Shown one piece after another: positions 1-8,678 of a DNA stretch of 64,000 bases. A program made the translations under genes and the position numbers. The stretch is taken from NCBI RefSeq assembly GCF_009827305.1, contig NZ_WTYJ01000001.1, positions 558,001 through 622,000 on the forward strand, written 5' to 3'. Numbering within the stretch: the first letter of the stretch is position 1; the number at the start of each line of letters is the position of its first letter. The notes under the pieces were generated by a model, which had not been told where the DNA came from, did no database searches, and worked only from the letters and a program-made list of their open reading frames with translations. The DNA is from Croceibacterium xixiisoli. Lineage in GTDB: Bacteria > Pseudomonadota > Alphaproteobacteria > Sphingomonadales > Sphingomonadaceae.

Positions 1-37
1 CGAAACCCCGGCCGCCTGACCGGTTTCCTTTCCGTAT

Positions 38-84
38 AAACAAAATGGGCCCCGGTTCTTCGTGAACCGGGGCCCATTTTGTTT
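38..84. terminator. Strong bidirectional hairpin terminator
   Basis: A perfect inverted repeat of about 21 bp (arms 38-58 and 64-84) encloses a 5-base loop. The stem has a GC-rich core and A-rich/T-rich outer ends, so it gives a run of U on either strand. It lies just past the stop of rlmE on the minus strand and probably ends the ppx-rlmE transcript. It could also end whatever gene lies left of the window. Confidence 0.85.
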
Positions 85-128
85 GGTGATTCGGCAAGCG
101 TGCTGGCGGGTGACGATTCGGTCAACCG

Positions 129-824
129 CTATGCCAGGCCATCCTCTTCCGTTTCCATGGTGTCACGGCCCTTGAATCCCTGCGCCACCACATACCATTC
201 CGACGAATCCTTGCGGCTGGCAGGCGGCTTGGCGTGTTTGACCGTGCGGAAATGCTTTTTCAGCAAGGTCAGCAGGTCGGTATCCGTGCCTCCGGCCAGC
301 ACCTTGGCCAGGAAGGCCCCGCCCGGTTCCAGCGTCTCGATCGCGAACCAGGCGGCCGATTCGACCAGCCCCATGGTGCGCAGATGGTCGGTCTGCTTGT
401 GGCCCACGGTGTTGGCGGCCATGTCCGACAGCACCAGATCGGGCGGACCATCCAGCGCCGCCTGCAGCTGCGCCGGGGCGGCATCGGCCATGAAATCCAT
501 CTGCAGCAAGGTCACGCCCTCGATCGGATCTGTTTCCAGCAGATCGATGCCGACGATCGCCGCGCGTGGGGCGCGCTTGCGCACCACCTGGCTCCAGCCG
601 CCCGGCGCCACGCCCAGATCGACCACGCGATGCGTGCCTTTCAGAAAGGCGAATCGTTCATCCAGTTCGATCAGCTTGTAGGCGGCGCGGCTGCGATACC
701 CTTCTGCCTTCGCCTGCCGCACATAGGGGTCGTTCAACTGGCGCGACAGCCAGCGCGCCGAAGATGCCGTCCGCTTGCGGTTGGCTTTCAGCCGCTTCTC
801 GGGCTCTTTTCCGGAACCTCTCAT
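129..824 (-). CDS. rlmE: 23S rRNA 2'-O-methyltransferase RlmE (FtsJ/RrmJ)
   Basis: This SAM-dependent enzyme methylates the 2'-O of U2552 in the A-loop of 23S rRNA during late 50S assembly. The 231-residue protein has a basic N-terminal tail, then the Rossmann methyltransferase fold. The SAM-binding motif DLGVAPGGW is at about residues 69-77. The family's K-D-K-E tetrad is visible as K50, the D of SDMAANT, the K of FLAKVL and the E of SSEWYV. The N-terminal tail is longer than in the E. coli enzyme, as is common in alphaproteobacteria. Its start codon overlaps the stop of the upstream ppx gene by 4 bases (ATGA), so the two are probably translationally coupled. A strong terminator follows. Confidence 0.95.
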   Translation of the reverse strand: MRGSGKEPEKRLKANRKRTASSARWLSRQLNDPYVRQAKAEGYRSRAAYKLIELDERFAFLKGTHRVVDLGVAPGGWSQVVRKRAPRAAIVGIDLLETDPIEGVTLLQMDFMADAAPAQLQAALDGPPDLVLSDMAANTVGHKQTDHLRTMGLVESAAWFAIETLEPGGAFLAKVLAGGTDTDLLTLLKKHFRTVKHAKPPASRKDSSEWYVVAQGFKGRDTMETEEDGLA

Positions 825-1996
825 CGACGTTTCTGCCTGATCTTGCGCAGCGTGGCCTGCGCCAGCATGCCTTCTGCATCGGCGGTCATCATGGCGCGCA
901 ATATCCCTTCGCGAATGCCTCTGTCTGCAACGCCCAGCCGGGTGGCGGGCCAGATATCCAGTATCGATTCCAGAATGGCACAGCCGGCCACCACCAGATC
1001 GGCCCGTTCCTGCCCGATGCAGGGCAATTGCCGCCGCTCGGCCGGGGCCATTCCCGAAAGCCGGGTGGCGATGCCGCGCATCGCGTCGCTCGGCACGATC
1101 AGCCCGTCGATCGCCCGGCGATCATATTGCGGCAGGTCCAGATGCAGGCTGGCCAGGGTCGTCACCGTGCCGCTGGTGCCCAGCAGCCGCAGGTCGGGCG
1201 TGCGCTGATCGGCGATCCGTTCGGCAAAGGGGGCGAAGCTCTCGCTCACCAGTCGGCGCATTTCCTGGTAACGGGCCATGCGATGGGCTGCATCGCCCTC
1301 TTCCCCGCCCACGGTCTCGCTCAGCGACACCACACCCCAGGGCACGCTCTGCCAGTCCATGATGCGCGGTACGGGCGCGCCCGGTTCGATCAGCACCAGT
1401 TCGGTGGAACCGCCGCCGATGTCGAAGATCACCGCCGGGCCGATGCCGTCTTCCAGCAGGATGTGGCACCCCAGTACCGCCAGCCGCGCCTCTTCCCCGG
1501 CGGAAATGATATCCAGCTGGATACCGGTTTCCTGCCGCACGCGTTCGATGAATTCCGCGCCATTGCTGGCCCGGCGGCATGCCTCGGTCGCGACGGAACG
1601 GGCCAGATGGACATTGCGCTTGCGCAGCTTGTCGGCACAAATCCGCAACGCGCCCACTGCACGATCCATTGCCCGTTCGCTCAATTCGCCGGTTTGCGCC
1701 AGGCCTTCGCCCAGCCGGACGACCCGGCTGAAGGCGTCGATCACCACGAAGCTGTCGTCCGCCGGGCGCGCGATCAGCAGCCGGCAGTTGTTCGTACCCA
1801 GATCGATCGCAGCATAGGACTGGCGCGTCTGGCTATGCGCGGCCCGCCGCCAGGGGCCGTTCGCCGTTCCGCCATCGCCAGCCGTTTGGCCGTTCCACCG
1901 GGGGGACGGATCCGCCTGCCGACCATTCCTGCCGGCCGGCTTGGACTTGTTTCCGTTTGAAAAACCCCGGCTTTCCGGCGGGTCGATGTCCGCCAT
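821..1996 (-). CDS. ppx: Exopolyphosphatase / pppGpp phosphatase family (Ppx/GppA)
   Basis: This is a member of the ASKHA-fold Ppx/GppA phosphatases, which hydrolyse polyphosphate ends or pppGpp. The first phosphate-binding motif YAAIDLGTNNCRLLI and a second glycine-rich motif DIGGGSTEL are clear. The open frame extends further upstream, but the ATG at 1996 (MADIDPPE...) is preferred because it precedes a typical low-complexity N-terminus of about 70 residues before the catalytic domain. At about 390 residues it matches short alphaproteobacterial Ppx1/2 proteins that lack the C-terminal HD domain. Sequence alone does not separate polyphosphatase from pppGpp phosphatase activity. It is encoded directly upstream of rlmE with a 4-base overlap. 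Confidence 0.9.
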   Translation of the reverse strand: MADIDPPESRGFSNGNKSKPAGRNGRQADPSPRWNGQTAGDGGTANGPWRRAAHSQTRQSYAAIDLGTNNCRLLIARPADDSFVVIDAFSRVVRLGEGLAQTGELSERAMDRAVGALRICADKLRKRNVHLARSVATEACRRASNGAEFIERVRQETGIQLDIISAGEEARLAVLGCHILLEDGIGPAVIFDIGGGSTELVLIEPGAPVPRIMDWQSVPWGVVSLSETVGGEEGDAAHRMARYQEMRRLVSESFAPFAERIADQRTPDLRLLGTSGTVTTLASLHLDLPQYDRRAIDGLIVPSDAMRGIATRLSGMAPAERRQLPCIGQERADLVVAGCAILESILDIWPATRLGVADRGIREGILRAMMTADAEGMLAQATLRKIRQKRR

Positions 1997-2216
1997 GATG
2001 TGCCAACACTCACTTATCATTATACCCGCCATACTGGCGGAACTTGGCACCCAAGCTAGCGAAGGGCAGGCGGATCGGCAAGGTGTGCTGCGGAAAGAAG
2101 CCAACAGCCTGCCGTCGCGGGGCGGGGCGGCGGTGAAAAAATTGCGCGGCACTGGCGAATTCGTCCCAGCTATCGCTTGACCCCCACGACCCTGCGGGCT
2201 AGGGGCGCGCTTCCGT

Positions 2217-2290
2217 TGCCCCGTCGTCTAAAGGTAAGACTACGGACTCTGACTCCGTCAATCGAGGTTCGAATCCTCGCGGGGCATCCA
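2217..2290 (+). tRNA. tRNA-Gln (anticodon CTG)
   Basis: A full cloverleaf can be drawn. The 7-bp acceptor stem TGCCCCG/CGGGGCA pairs the ends. The anticodon stem ACGGA/TCCGT encloses the loop CTCTGAC with anticodon CTG, and the T-arm CGAGG-TTCGAAT-CCTCG is canonical. CCA is encoded at 2288-2290. The weak U1-A72 pair fits glutamine identity. The gene lies alone between the divergent ppx promoter region and a small lipoprotein gene on the opposite strand. Confidence 0.97.
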
Positions 2291-2339
2291 CCTACCTTCC
2301 ATTTCCGATCTGATCGCCAAATGTGTGGCGACGTCATTA

Positions 2340-2392
2340 TGCCGTCGGTCACGCTGGTGGAACCGGTCTGGACCTGCGGTGATCCGACGGCA
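2340..2392. repeat. Long imperfect inverted repeat after tRNA-Gln
   Basis: The arms 2340-2352 (TGCCGTCGGTCAC) and 2379-2392 (GTGATCCGACGGCA) pair over 13 positions with one bulged base, around a 26-base loop. The repeat lies between tRNA-Gln and the convergent lipoprotein gene. It has no T-run on either side, so it is not a classic intrinsic terminator. It may be a structured 3' element or a shared stop for the two converging transcripts; the function is unknown. Confidence 0.5.
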
Positions 2393-2410
2393 GGACGGCT
2401 GAAACGAGCT

Positions 2411-2731
2411 CTAACGCTGTCCGACAGGGGCCGGTGACTGACGCTGTGTGACGTCCGGCCCGGTGGGTGACGCATCGCCGGCCGGGGTCTTGGCGGCTTC
2501 CTGCAGCGCTTCCTGCGCAAAACCGCCCGCTTCGTCGGCTGGGGGCAGTCGCTCATGCTGGCGCGCCTCGGTGGCGGCATCTTCCAGCACCTCACGGGCG
2601 GCGGGGCTGCTCTGTGCCGCGGCGCCTTCCAACTGCTCGGCGATGTCTTCGGCCGGAACGGATTCCTGTTTTTCCTCACTGCACGCAGGCAAGACGAAGG
2701 CCAGGACGGCGACGAGAACGGCTTTGCGCAT
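2411..2731 (-). CDS. Small predicted lipoprotein, acidic, function unknown
   Basis: The 106-residue product starts with a short basic and hydrophobic signal ending in a lipobox (FVLPAC, with the lipidated Cys near residue 17). The mature part is rich in Glu, Ala, Gln and Pro, has no recognisable domain and is probably largely disordered or helical. A good AGGAG-type ribosome site precedes the ATG at 2731. It is monocistronic between tRNA-Gln and sciP. No family is recognised, so only export and lipid anchoring are predicted. Confidence 0.75.
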   Translation of the reverse strand: MRKAVLVAVLAFVLPACSEEKQESVPAEDIAEQLEGAAAQSSPAAREVLEDAATEARQHERLPPADEAGGFAQEALQEAAKTPAGDASPTGPDVTQRQSPAPVGQR

Positions 2732-2861
2732 GATCTAAGCTCCTGATGGCAGCTTTCAAACCAGTCTGCGCTGCCGGACCGGCTTTAGAACGACCTTGAT
2801 CAGCGGCTGTTCCAGCAATTGATCGGCATGGGGCAGCCCTTGCCCTCGGCTGCCGACGGCA

Positions 2862-3155
2862 TCAGGAATTTTTGGCCCTTTTGCTTCGATAGAATTGCGC
2901 CTGGGTCACGCGCAGGCCATGCAGGCCTGCCTGTTCGATGGATCGCCGCCAGCCAATGAATTCCTCCAGCGAGATGGAATAACGCACCAGCGCTTCGTCG
3001 AGGGAAAGAAGCCCTCCATTGACCGCATAAACGACTTGAGCCTTGCGCGCCGGCACCCAGCGGGAAATCGTCCGCGATGGCAGGGTTGCAATCGTCAGCA
3101 TCTCCCCATGCGGCCCCATCACTTCGTGCGGCCTGGCTGGCTCGACGCCTGACAT
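2862..3155 (-). CDS. sciP: CtrA inhibitor SciP (DUF1153)
   Basis: SciP-family proteins are small helix-turn-helix proteins of alphaproteobacteria that bind DNA and the response regulator CtrA, restraining CtrA-activated cell-cycle genes. The 97-residue product has the characteristic segments IATLPSRTISRWVPARKAQVV and LLSLDEALVRYSISLEEFIGW, the second containing the helix-turn-helix. The start at 3155 (MSGVEPARP) is chosen over upstream in-frame ATGs because a GGAGGG ribosome site lies directly before it. The divergent small gene at 3312 shares its promoter region. Family identification rests on the length and these motifs. Confidence 0.88.
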   Translation of the reverse strand: MSGVEPARPHEVMGPHGEMLTIATLPSRTISRWVPARKAQVVYAVNGGLLSLDEALVRYSISLEEFIGWRRSIEQAGLHGLRVTQAQFYRSKRAKNS

Positions 3156-3311
3156 GATTCCCTCCGATCTGGTGTTGCAGGGCGGAAGCTGGCTGTTTGT
3201 GATTACCAAATTGTAACGTTGAATGGTAAATGTCACATAAAAATGTTACATATTGCACTGCAGCATTTTTCGGCCGCCGATTTTCTGCCGGATGTGAGGG
3301 AGTGTGCAGAA

Positions 3312-3506
3312 ATGTTCATGCCGATGATCTGCCGTCTGATCGGGCATCGGCGGAATCGCAAGCGGGTCTGGCATGACGGGTTGAACTATCGCTCGCGTTG
3401 CGCCCGTTGCGAATTGCCCATGCTGCGCCAGGGCGGCGGCTGGGCTCTGTTCGATCCCGCCGTCCATGATGATGATCGGCGTTCCACGAGAGATGTCGAT
3501 TCCTGA
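3312..3506 (+). CDS. Small basic protein with one CxxC, uncharacterised
   Basis: The 64-residue product has a basic N-terminus (CRLIGHRRNRKRVWHDG) followed by the motif YRSRCARCELPM, a CxxC that could be half of a metal site. I recall similar short proteins (CRLxGHRRxRxxVWHDG...SxCxRC) in sphingomonads, all without known function. The ATG at 3312 follows a GGGAG-type ribosome site. An in-frame start at 3219 is possible but lacks such a site. The gene is divergent from sciP across 156 bp. Confidence 0.6.
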   Translation: MFMPMICRLIGHRRNRKRVWHDGLNYRSRCARCELPMLRQGGGWALFDPAVHDDDRRSTRDVDS

Positions 3507-3526
3507 CCCCGCCGCTTGGACCGAGA

Positions 3527-3805
3527 TCAGTTGAGCAGCCGGCAATGCGCGACCATATCCTTGCGCTCGGGCAACCAGACGAAGCAGATCACCGCCTTGT
3601 TGTCCTTCTGCAGGATGAAATTGTAGTCATTGCCATTGCTGTATTGCTGATAGGTGTGGGATGAGATCTGCCAGCCTTCGGTGATATATTCGCTCATAGA
3701 TTTGGGCGCTGCCGTCCACAGCACGCCATTGTCCTGCGCTGCCACCGGAACCGCTGCAGCCAGCAGCGTCGCTGCCATGGCCATCATCGCACCAGATCGC
3801 TTCAT
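3527..3805 (-). CDS. Small secreted protein, function unknown
   Basis: The 92-residue product has a signal peptide at about residues 1-24 (hydrophobic run after MKRSGAMM, cleavage after VAA). The mature domain of about 68 residues contains two cysteines, one in VICFVWL and one in AHCRLL, that could form a disulphide in the periplasm. A strong AAGGAGAT ribosome site precedes the ATG at 3805. The frame stays open upstream into the antisense strand of the MscS gene, but that extension is a GC artefact. No family was recognised. Confidence 0.75.
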   Translation of the reverse strand: MKRSGAMMAMAATLLAAAVPVAAQDNGVLWTAAPKSMSEYITEGWQISSHTYQQYSNGNDYNFILQKDNKAVICFVWLPERKDMVAHCRLLN

Positions 3806-4058
3806 TATGATCTCCTTCGGACCCGTTCTGAAAAATGTCTGTGCCTGATGGTAGCCGGGCAGACCCGACAGACAAGCTTTCACGCAGCCGTGGGGCGGAC
3901 TGCCGCCGCTGGCCTTGTCACGCAGCCGGTGACCGCGCATTGGTCCTGCAACATTGGCGTGGTCTGGCGTGTATGATGCGCAGGCAGCGCGTTCCCGTGC
4001 GCACTCTGGGCGTGGTCCGGCGCGCCCAATGCGATCGATCGAGCGGAGAAAGTCTTTC

Positions 4059-6449
4059 ATGCCCACCCCCGTTGTCCGCTTCCTGTCCTGCCTTGCCGTA
4101 TTCGCGCTGCTGCTGCTTTCGCCGCTCGCCGCCCACGCCCAGGCAGACGCCGACACCGCCGCTTCGCTGCAGCGGATAGAGGCGGATGTCAGCGCGATCG
4201 AAGCCCAGCGCGCGACCCCCATGGAAGATGTCGACCGTATCCTGATACGCGGAAAACTGGCGACAATCCGCCAGTCTGCCACGGCCGTCGCAGAACAACT
4301 CGAAGCGCAGCTGACCGAACTCGACGCCCGCCTCGCCGAACTCGCCCCCCCGCCCGAAGGCACCCCCGAAGCACCCGAGGTGACCAGCCAGCGCAAGCAA
4401 TTGACCGGCGAACGCTCCGCCATCGACGCAGAAGCCAAGCGGGCGCGCCTGCTCGAAGTGGAAGCCGGGCAGATCGTGACGGATATGCAGAGGGAGGATG
4501 CCGAACAATTCGGCGTGCGCATGTCGCAACGGGTCGAATCCCCGGTCATGCCCGGTTTCTGGGCTGGTGTGGTGGCATCGTTCGATGAAGATATCGGCCG
4601 AATTCAGCAGTTTCTCGCCGATGGGCAGCGGCAGGCGCAACAGGAAGGGCAAAAGCGCGGCGTTTGGTTTGCGCTGTTTGGTGCCCTGATCGCTGCCGGG
4701 CTGGTCGGGCCGGGACGCATCATCGCCCTGCGGCTGGGCGAGCGCCGGCTGATCGGCGATGATCCCACCCCACGTCGGCGGCGATCGGCCTACGCGCTGT
4801 TTCGCGTGTTTATCGGCACCATGGCCCCGCTGCTCGCCGCCGTGGCGCTGGTGGTGGGGGCCCAGCTTTCCAATCTGACCCCGCCGAACTGGGACAGCCT
4901 GCTCAAGGCCTTCATCGCCTCCACCGGCTTTGCCGCCTTCACCGCCGCCGTGCTCGGAGCGCTGCTGATGCGCAGCCGACCCAGCCTGCGGATTGCCCCG
5001 CTGCCCGATTCCATCGCGGACCGGCTGCGCCCGCTCTCGTGGATCATGGCCAGCATCACCTTCCTGGGCGGCATGGTCGATGCGTTCAATGCCGCTGTCG
5101 GTGCGAGCGAGGCTGCGCTGGCGGCCACGATCGTCGTCGAAACCACGGGCAGTATCCTGCTGATTGCCGGGGCTTTGCTGGCATTCGGTCGGTTTCGCGC
5201 TGCCGAGGCGGATCGCCATGAACCCACCGCAGCCGGCGCCGGCTTCGGCGCTTTTGCTCTGGTGCTGTGGATCGTCGTGATCGCGGCCTCGGTGGCACTG
5301 ATCGCCGGCTTTGCCGAATTCAGCCTGCTGCTGATGACCATGATCGTGCTGGGGATCGTCATCAGCGCAGCCACCTATCTGCTGATGAATGCGGCGGATG
5401 ATTTTGCCACCGCTGTCTTCAACCGGGAAAGCCGGCTGGGCCGCGCGCTGGTGCGCGGCGTGGGCGTGCGCGGCAGTGCGATCGACCAGTTCGGGGTGCT
5501 GCTGTCGGGCGCGCTGCGGCTGACGCTGGCCTTTGTCGCGCTGCTGTTGCTGCTGGCACCGTTCGGCGCGGGCGGCGGGGTCGGCTCTACCATTGAGCAG
5601 GTCATTTCGGTTGCCGATGGCATCACCATTGGCGGCGTCTCGATCTCCCCCGGTGCCATCTTCCGTGGCGCAGCAGTGCTGTTCATCGGGCTCACGCTGG
5701 TGCGGGCCTTCATGGCCTGGCTGGACAATCGCTATCTGCCCGCCACCGATCTGGATGGATCGGGCCGCAATTCGGTCAGCCTGGTGGCGCGCTATGTCGG
5801 TATTGCGCTGGCGGTGATCTGGGCGCTGGCTTCGCTCGGCATCGGGGTGGAACGGATCGCCCTGCTGCTTTCCGCGCTTTCGGTCGGGATTGGTTTCGGC
5901 CTGCAGGCGATCACGCAGAACTTCATTTCCGGCCTGATCCTGCTGGCGGAACGACCGATCAAGATTGGCGACATCATCAAGGTCGGCAATGACGAAGGTG
6001 ATGTGAAGCGCATCAGCGTGCGTTCGACCGAAATCGGCCTGCCCGATCATTCGACGCTGATCGTCCCCAATTCCGAACTGATCACCAAGACGGTGCTGAA
6101 CAAGACCCTGTCCAATCCGCTCGGCCGCGTGCAAATCCAGTTTTCCGTACCCATCGACGCCGATACGGATGAAGTCGAGCGGTTGCTGCTCGAAAGTTTT
6201 GTCGAGGAATCGGCCATTTTGCATGAGCCGCAGCCATCGGTCTTCGTGGATTCCATTGTCGATGGGCGGACCGTGTTCAACAGCTTCGCCCATGTCGTCA
6301 GCCCGCGAAACGCCTATGGCGCGCGCAGCAGTGTGCTCAAATCCTTCATGCGCAAGCTGCGGGCGGCCGACATAGAGATCGGCACTGCCCCGCAATGGCC
6401 GGGGCCGCTGTTCTGGGGGCAGGAGCCGCCCAGCAAGCCGACGGCGTGA
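4059..6449 (+). CDS. MscS-family mechanosensitive channel with DUF3772 domain
   Basis: This large MscS-type protein of about 796 residues is predicted to act as an inner-membrane tension valve that releases solutes on hypo-osmotic shock. A signal peptide (cleavage near AHAQA) leads to a periplasmic coiled-coil, DUF3772-like region. About ten membrane helices follow, and then the canonical MscS core. In that core the pore-lining helix is rich in Gly and Ala (LLSALSVGIGFGLQAI) and is followed by FISGLILLAERPIKIGD and the beta domain with SVRSTEIGLPDHSTLIVPN. The ATG at 4059 fits the signal peptide and a GGAG ribosome site. Its stop codon directly abuts the convergent stop of the NADH dehydrogenase gene. 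Confidence 0.92.
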   Translation: MPTPVVRFLSCLAVFALLLLSPLAAHAQADADTAASLQRIEADVSAIEAQRATPMEDVDRILIRGKLATIRQSATAVAEQLEAQLTELDARLAELAPPPEGTPEAPEVTSQRKQLTGERSAIDAEAKRARLLEVEAGQIVTDMQREDAEQFGVRMSQRVESPVMPGFWAGVVASFDEDIGRIQQFLADGQRQAQQEGQKRGVWFALFGALIAAGLVGPGRIIALRLGERRLIGDDPTPRRRRSAYALFRVFIGTMAPLLAAVALVVGAQLSNLTPPNWDSLLKAFIASTGFAAFTAAVLGALLMRSRPSLRIAPLPDSIADRLRPLSWIMASITFLGGMVDAFNAAVGASEAALAATIVVETTGSILLIAGALLAFGRFRAAEADRHEPTAAGAGFGAFALVLWIVVIAASVALIAGFAEFSLLLMTMIVLGIVISAATYLLMNAADDFATAVFNRESRLGRALVRGVGVRGSAIDQFGVLLSGALRLTLAFVALLLLLAPFGAGGGVGSTIEQVISVADGITIGGVSISPGAIFRGAAVLFIGLTLVRAFMAWLDNRYLPATDLDGSGRNSVSLVARYVGIALAVIWALASLGIGVERIALLLSALSVGIGFGLQAITQNFISGLILLAERPIKIGDIIKVGNDEGDVKRISVRSTEIGLPDHSTLIVPNSELITKTVLNKTLSNPLGRVQIQFSVPIDADTDEVERLLLESFVEESAILHEPQPSVFVDSIVDGRTVFNSFAHVVSPRNAYGARSSVLKSFMRKLRAADIEIGTAPQWPGPLFWGQEPPSKPTA

Positions 6450-7787
6450 TCAGCTTTCCGGCCGGGGATGGTCGTAGATCACGGGTTTCTGCTCTTCCTC
6501 CTCGCTGGTGATCAGGCGAGAGCCGCGCTGATAGGTGAAATAGCGCCAGACCCATTTGGCGCTCACGATCATGCGGTTTTCAAAGCCGGACAGCAGATAG
6601 ACGTGGATGATCGCCCACAGCAGCCAGGCAATCCCGCCCTTCATCCGGCTGTGGCCCCAATCGAACACGGCGGCATTGCGCCCGATGATGGCGGTGTTGC
6701 CGCGATCGCGGAAGCGGAAGGCCGGCAAGGGTTCGCCGGTTTGCAAGCGTTTCCGCAAGGCGCGGCCGAGATGGTTGCCCTGCTGCTGAGCTACCTGAGC
6801 CAGCCCTGGCAGGGGCTTGTCAGTCGCCGGATCGATCAGCAGCGCACTGTCCCCCAGCACGAATACGCCTTCGATTCCTTTGGCTGAGAGATCATCATTG
6901 ACGGCAACACGCCCGGCGCGGTCCCCTTCGACCCCCAGCCATTCCGCCACGGGGGAGGCCTTGATGCCTGCGCCCCAGATCACGGTGCCGGCAGGAAGCA
7001 CCTCTTCGCCGATGCGCACGGTGCCCGGGCCGATTTCTTCCACCGCGCTATTGCAGCGGATTTCGATACCCATGCCGGTCAGCCGTTCCTGCGCATAGCG
7101 GCCCAGTTCCTCGGGAAAGGTGGACAGAATATGGGGACCGGTCTCGACCAGAATAGTCCGCGCCCGGGCGGGGTCGATGTGATGGAAGTCATTCGCCAGC
7201 GTGTTGCGCGTCAGTTCCGCGATGGCGCCAGCCATTTCCACGCCGGTCGGGCCCCCGCCGACCACCACGCTGGTCATTAGCGCCTGCTGCCGTTCCGGGT
7301 CGCTTTCCTGCTCGGCCCGTTCGAAGGCATAGAGCAAGCGGCTGCGCAGCCGGCGAGCATCCTCCACCGTCTTCAGCCCGGGGGCGTGTTCTTCCCACTC
7401 GGGATTGCCGAAATAATTGAAACTGCTGCCGGTCGCCAGCACCAGCGCATCATAAGGCACGCGGCCGCCGTCGCGCAGGCAGAGTTCCTGCGCGGGCAAA
7501 TCCACCCCGGTCAGCTCGCCGAGCAGTACTTTGACGTTCTTGTGCCGGCGCAACAGGCGGCGGATGGGCTGGGCTATGTCAGCCGGTGAGAGGGCCGCCG
7601 TGGCAACCTGGTAAAGCAGGGGAACGAACAGGTGATAATTACGCCGGTCGATGATCGTCACATCGGCATCCGATGATCCAAGCGCCCTGGCGCAGGCGAG
7701 CCCGGCGAAGCCTGCTCCCACAATGACAATTCGCTCCGCCATCAGGGCATCCGGCCGATCATTTGCGTTCCGGAAGGGGGCATCCAT
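6450..7787 (-). CDS. ndh: Type II NADH:quinone oxidoreductase (NDH-2 family)
   Basis: This is a single-subunit, non-proton-pumping NADH dehydrogenase feeding electrons to the quinone pool. FAD binds at the N-terminal GxGxxG (IVIVGAGFAGLACA, about residues 21-33). A second dinucleotide motif for NADH is SVVVGGGPTGVEMAG, and the C-terminal FAD contact is VFVLGD. The hydrophobic C-terminal part (IAWLLWAIIHVYLLSG) probably anchors the protein to the membrane face. The start at 7787 (MDAPFRN) is taken because AGGAG lies just upstream; a later ATG at 7742 would remove 15 residues. The length, about 445 residues, is typical. The gene is convergent with the MscS gene and divergent from the ClpP-fold gene. 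Confidence 0.9.
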   Translation of the reverse strand: MDAPFRNANDRPDALMAERIVIVGAGFAGLACARALGSSDADVTIIDRRNYHLFVPLLYQVATAALSPADIAQPIRRLLRRHKNVKVLLGELTGVDLPAQELCLRDGGRVPYDALVLATGSSFNYFGNPEWEEHAPGLKTVEDARRLRSRLLYAFERAEQESDPERQQALMTSVVVGGGPTGVEMAGAIAELTRNTLANDFHHIDPARARTILVETGPHILSTFPEELGRYAQERLTGMGIEIRCNSAVEEIGPGTVRIGEEVLPAGTVIWGAGIKASPVAEWLGVEGDRAGRVAVNDDLSAKGIEGVFVLGDSALLIDPATDKPLPGLAQVAQQQGNHLGRALRKRLQTGEPLPAFRFRDRGNTAIIGRNAAVFDWGHSRMKGGIAWLLWAIIHVYLLSGFENRMIVSAKWVWRYFTYQRGSRLITSEEEEQKPVIYDHPRPES

Positions 7788-8003
7788 GTTCTCCTGATTG
7801 GCGGATGTATCTGTTGGCAACCGAGGGTCGCAGATGCGGTTCCTCAACAACGGAGCCGTGCGACGACAGAAACTCCGGAAAAGGAGCAGCTTTGCATGAT
7901 GTTTCAAGGTGCAGGCGGCGGCAGAGAAATGTTTCGATTTCCAAATGAATATATGAACCAAACTTCTGCTCCCCGGTTTGAGGATTACAATCGGGAGCAT
8001 GCC

Positions 8004-8609
8004 ATGCCAGTTGATGACGAAGACGATATTCTCTCAGCCATTCACCACCCGCAAATCTCGCTGACTGGCCAGGTAAACGATCAGATGGTGGTGTCGCTGA
8101 TCGATCAGCTGCGGAAAGTCGAAGCCGGGCACGGCCTGGTCGCGATCGAAATGACAACATTGGGCGGCGATGCCGATATGGCGCGGCGGTTGGTTGTGGA
8201 AATCGATCTGGCCCGGCAGCGGCTCCAATCAAGGCGATTGATCTTCCTGGGCAAATCGCTGGTCTATTCGGCCGGCGTAACCGTGATGTCCGCCTTCCCT
8301 CTGCGCGATCGCTTCCTGCTGGAGGGGACCATGCTGCTGATCCACGGCAGGCAGATGGACAAGACCGTCCAGCTTTCCGGCCCTGTCAGGGAAAATCTGG
8401 CTCAGCTGCGCGCGCTCTGCCATCAGATCGAAACCGGCATACACCTCGAAGAAGAGGGCTTCGGCCGACTGATCGAGCACAGCCGACTGTCGATGGATCA
8501 ACTGTTGGAAAAGGCCTTGTACAATTGGTACGTGCCAGCCGAAGAAGCCCTGCAGCTGGATCTGATTGGCGGCGTGGTGGATCTGTCGGGGCAGTGCAGG
8601 CATCATTAG
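8004..8609 (+). CDS. ClpP-fold serine protease-like protein, no ATPase partner nearby
   Basis: The 201-residue product has the crotonase/ClpP fold. The oxyanion-type loop TTLGGD lies at about residues 51-56, a serine in the motif YSAG at S89 and a histidine in LLIHG at H114. SAG resembles the NfeD/SppA/serine-dehydrogenase-proteinase clade more than the SMG of housekeeping ClpP. The start at 8004 follows GGGAG; upstream in-frame ATGs at 7896, 7929 and 7953 are possible but less well supported. No Clp ATPase or signal peptide is present. It could be a cytosolic protease or a non-ClpP peptidase with unknown substrate. Confidence 0.75.
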   Translation: MPVDDEDDILSAIHHPQISLTGQVNDQMVVSLIDQLRKVEAGHGLVAIEMTTLGGDADMARRLVVEIDLARQRLQSRRLIFLGKSLVYSAGVTVMSAFPLRDRFLLEGTMLLIHGRQMDKTVQLSGPVRENLAQLRALCHQIETGIHLEEEGFGRLIEHSRLSMDQLLEKALYNWYVPAEEALQLDLIGGVVDLSGQCRHH

Positions 8610-8678
8610 CCAAGGGTCGCATTGCATGGTTTTCTCGCGCCGGCTTGCGCGCCACCCAACTCGCGATAGAACCGGCGC

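Noticed and set aside
3918-6395. 825-codon open frame antisense to the MscS gene
   Set aside because: GC-driven shadow frame: His/Gln/Asp-rich composition, no domain, and the opposite strand encodes a clear channel.
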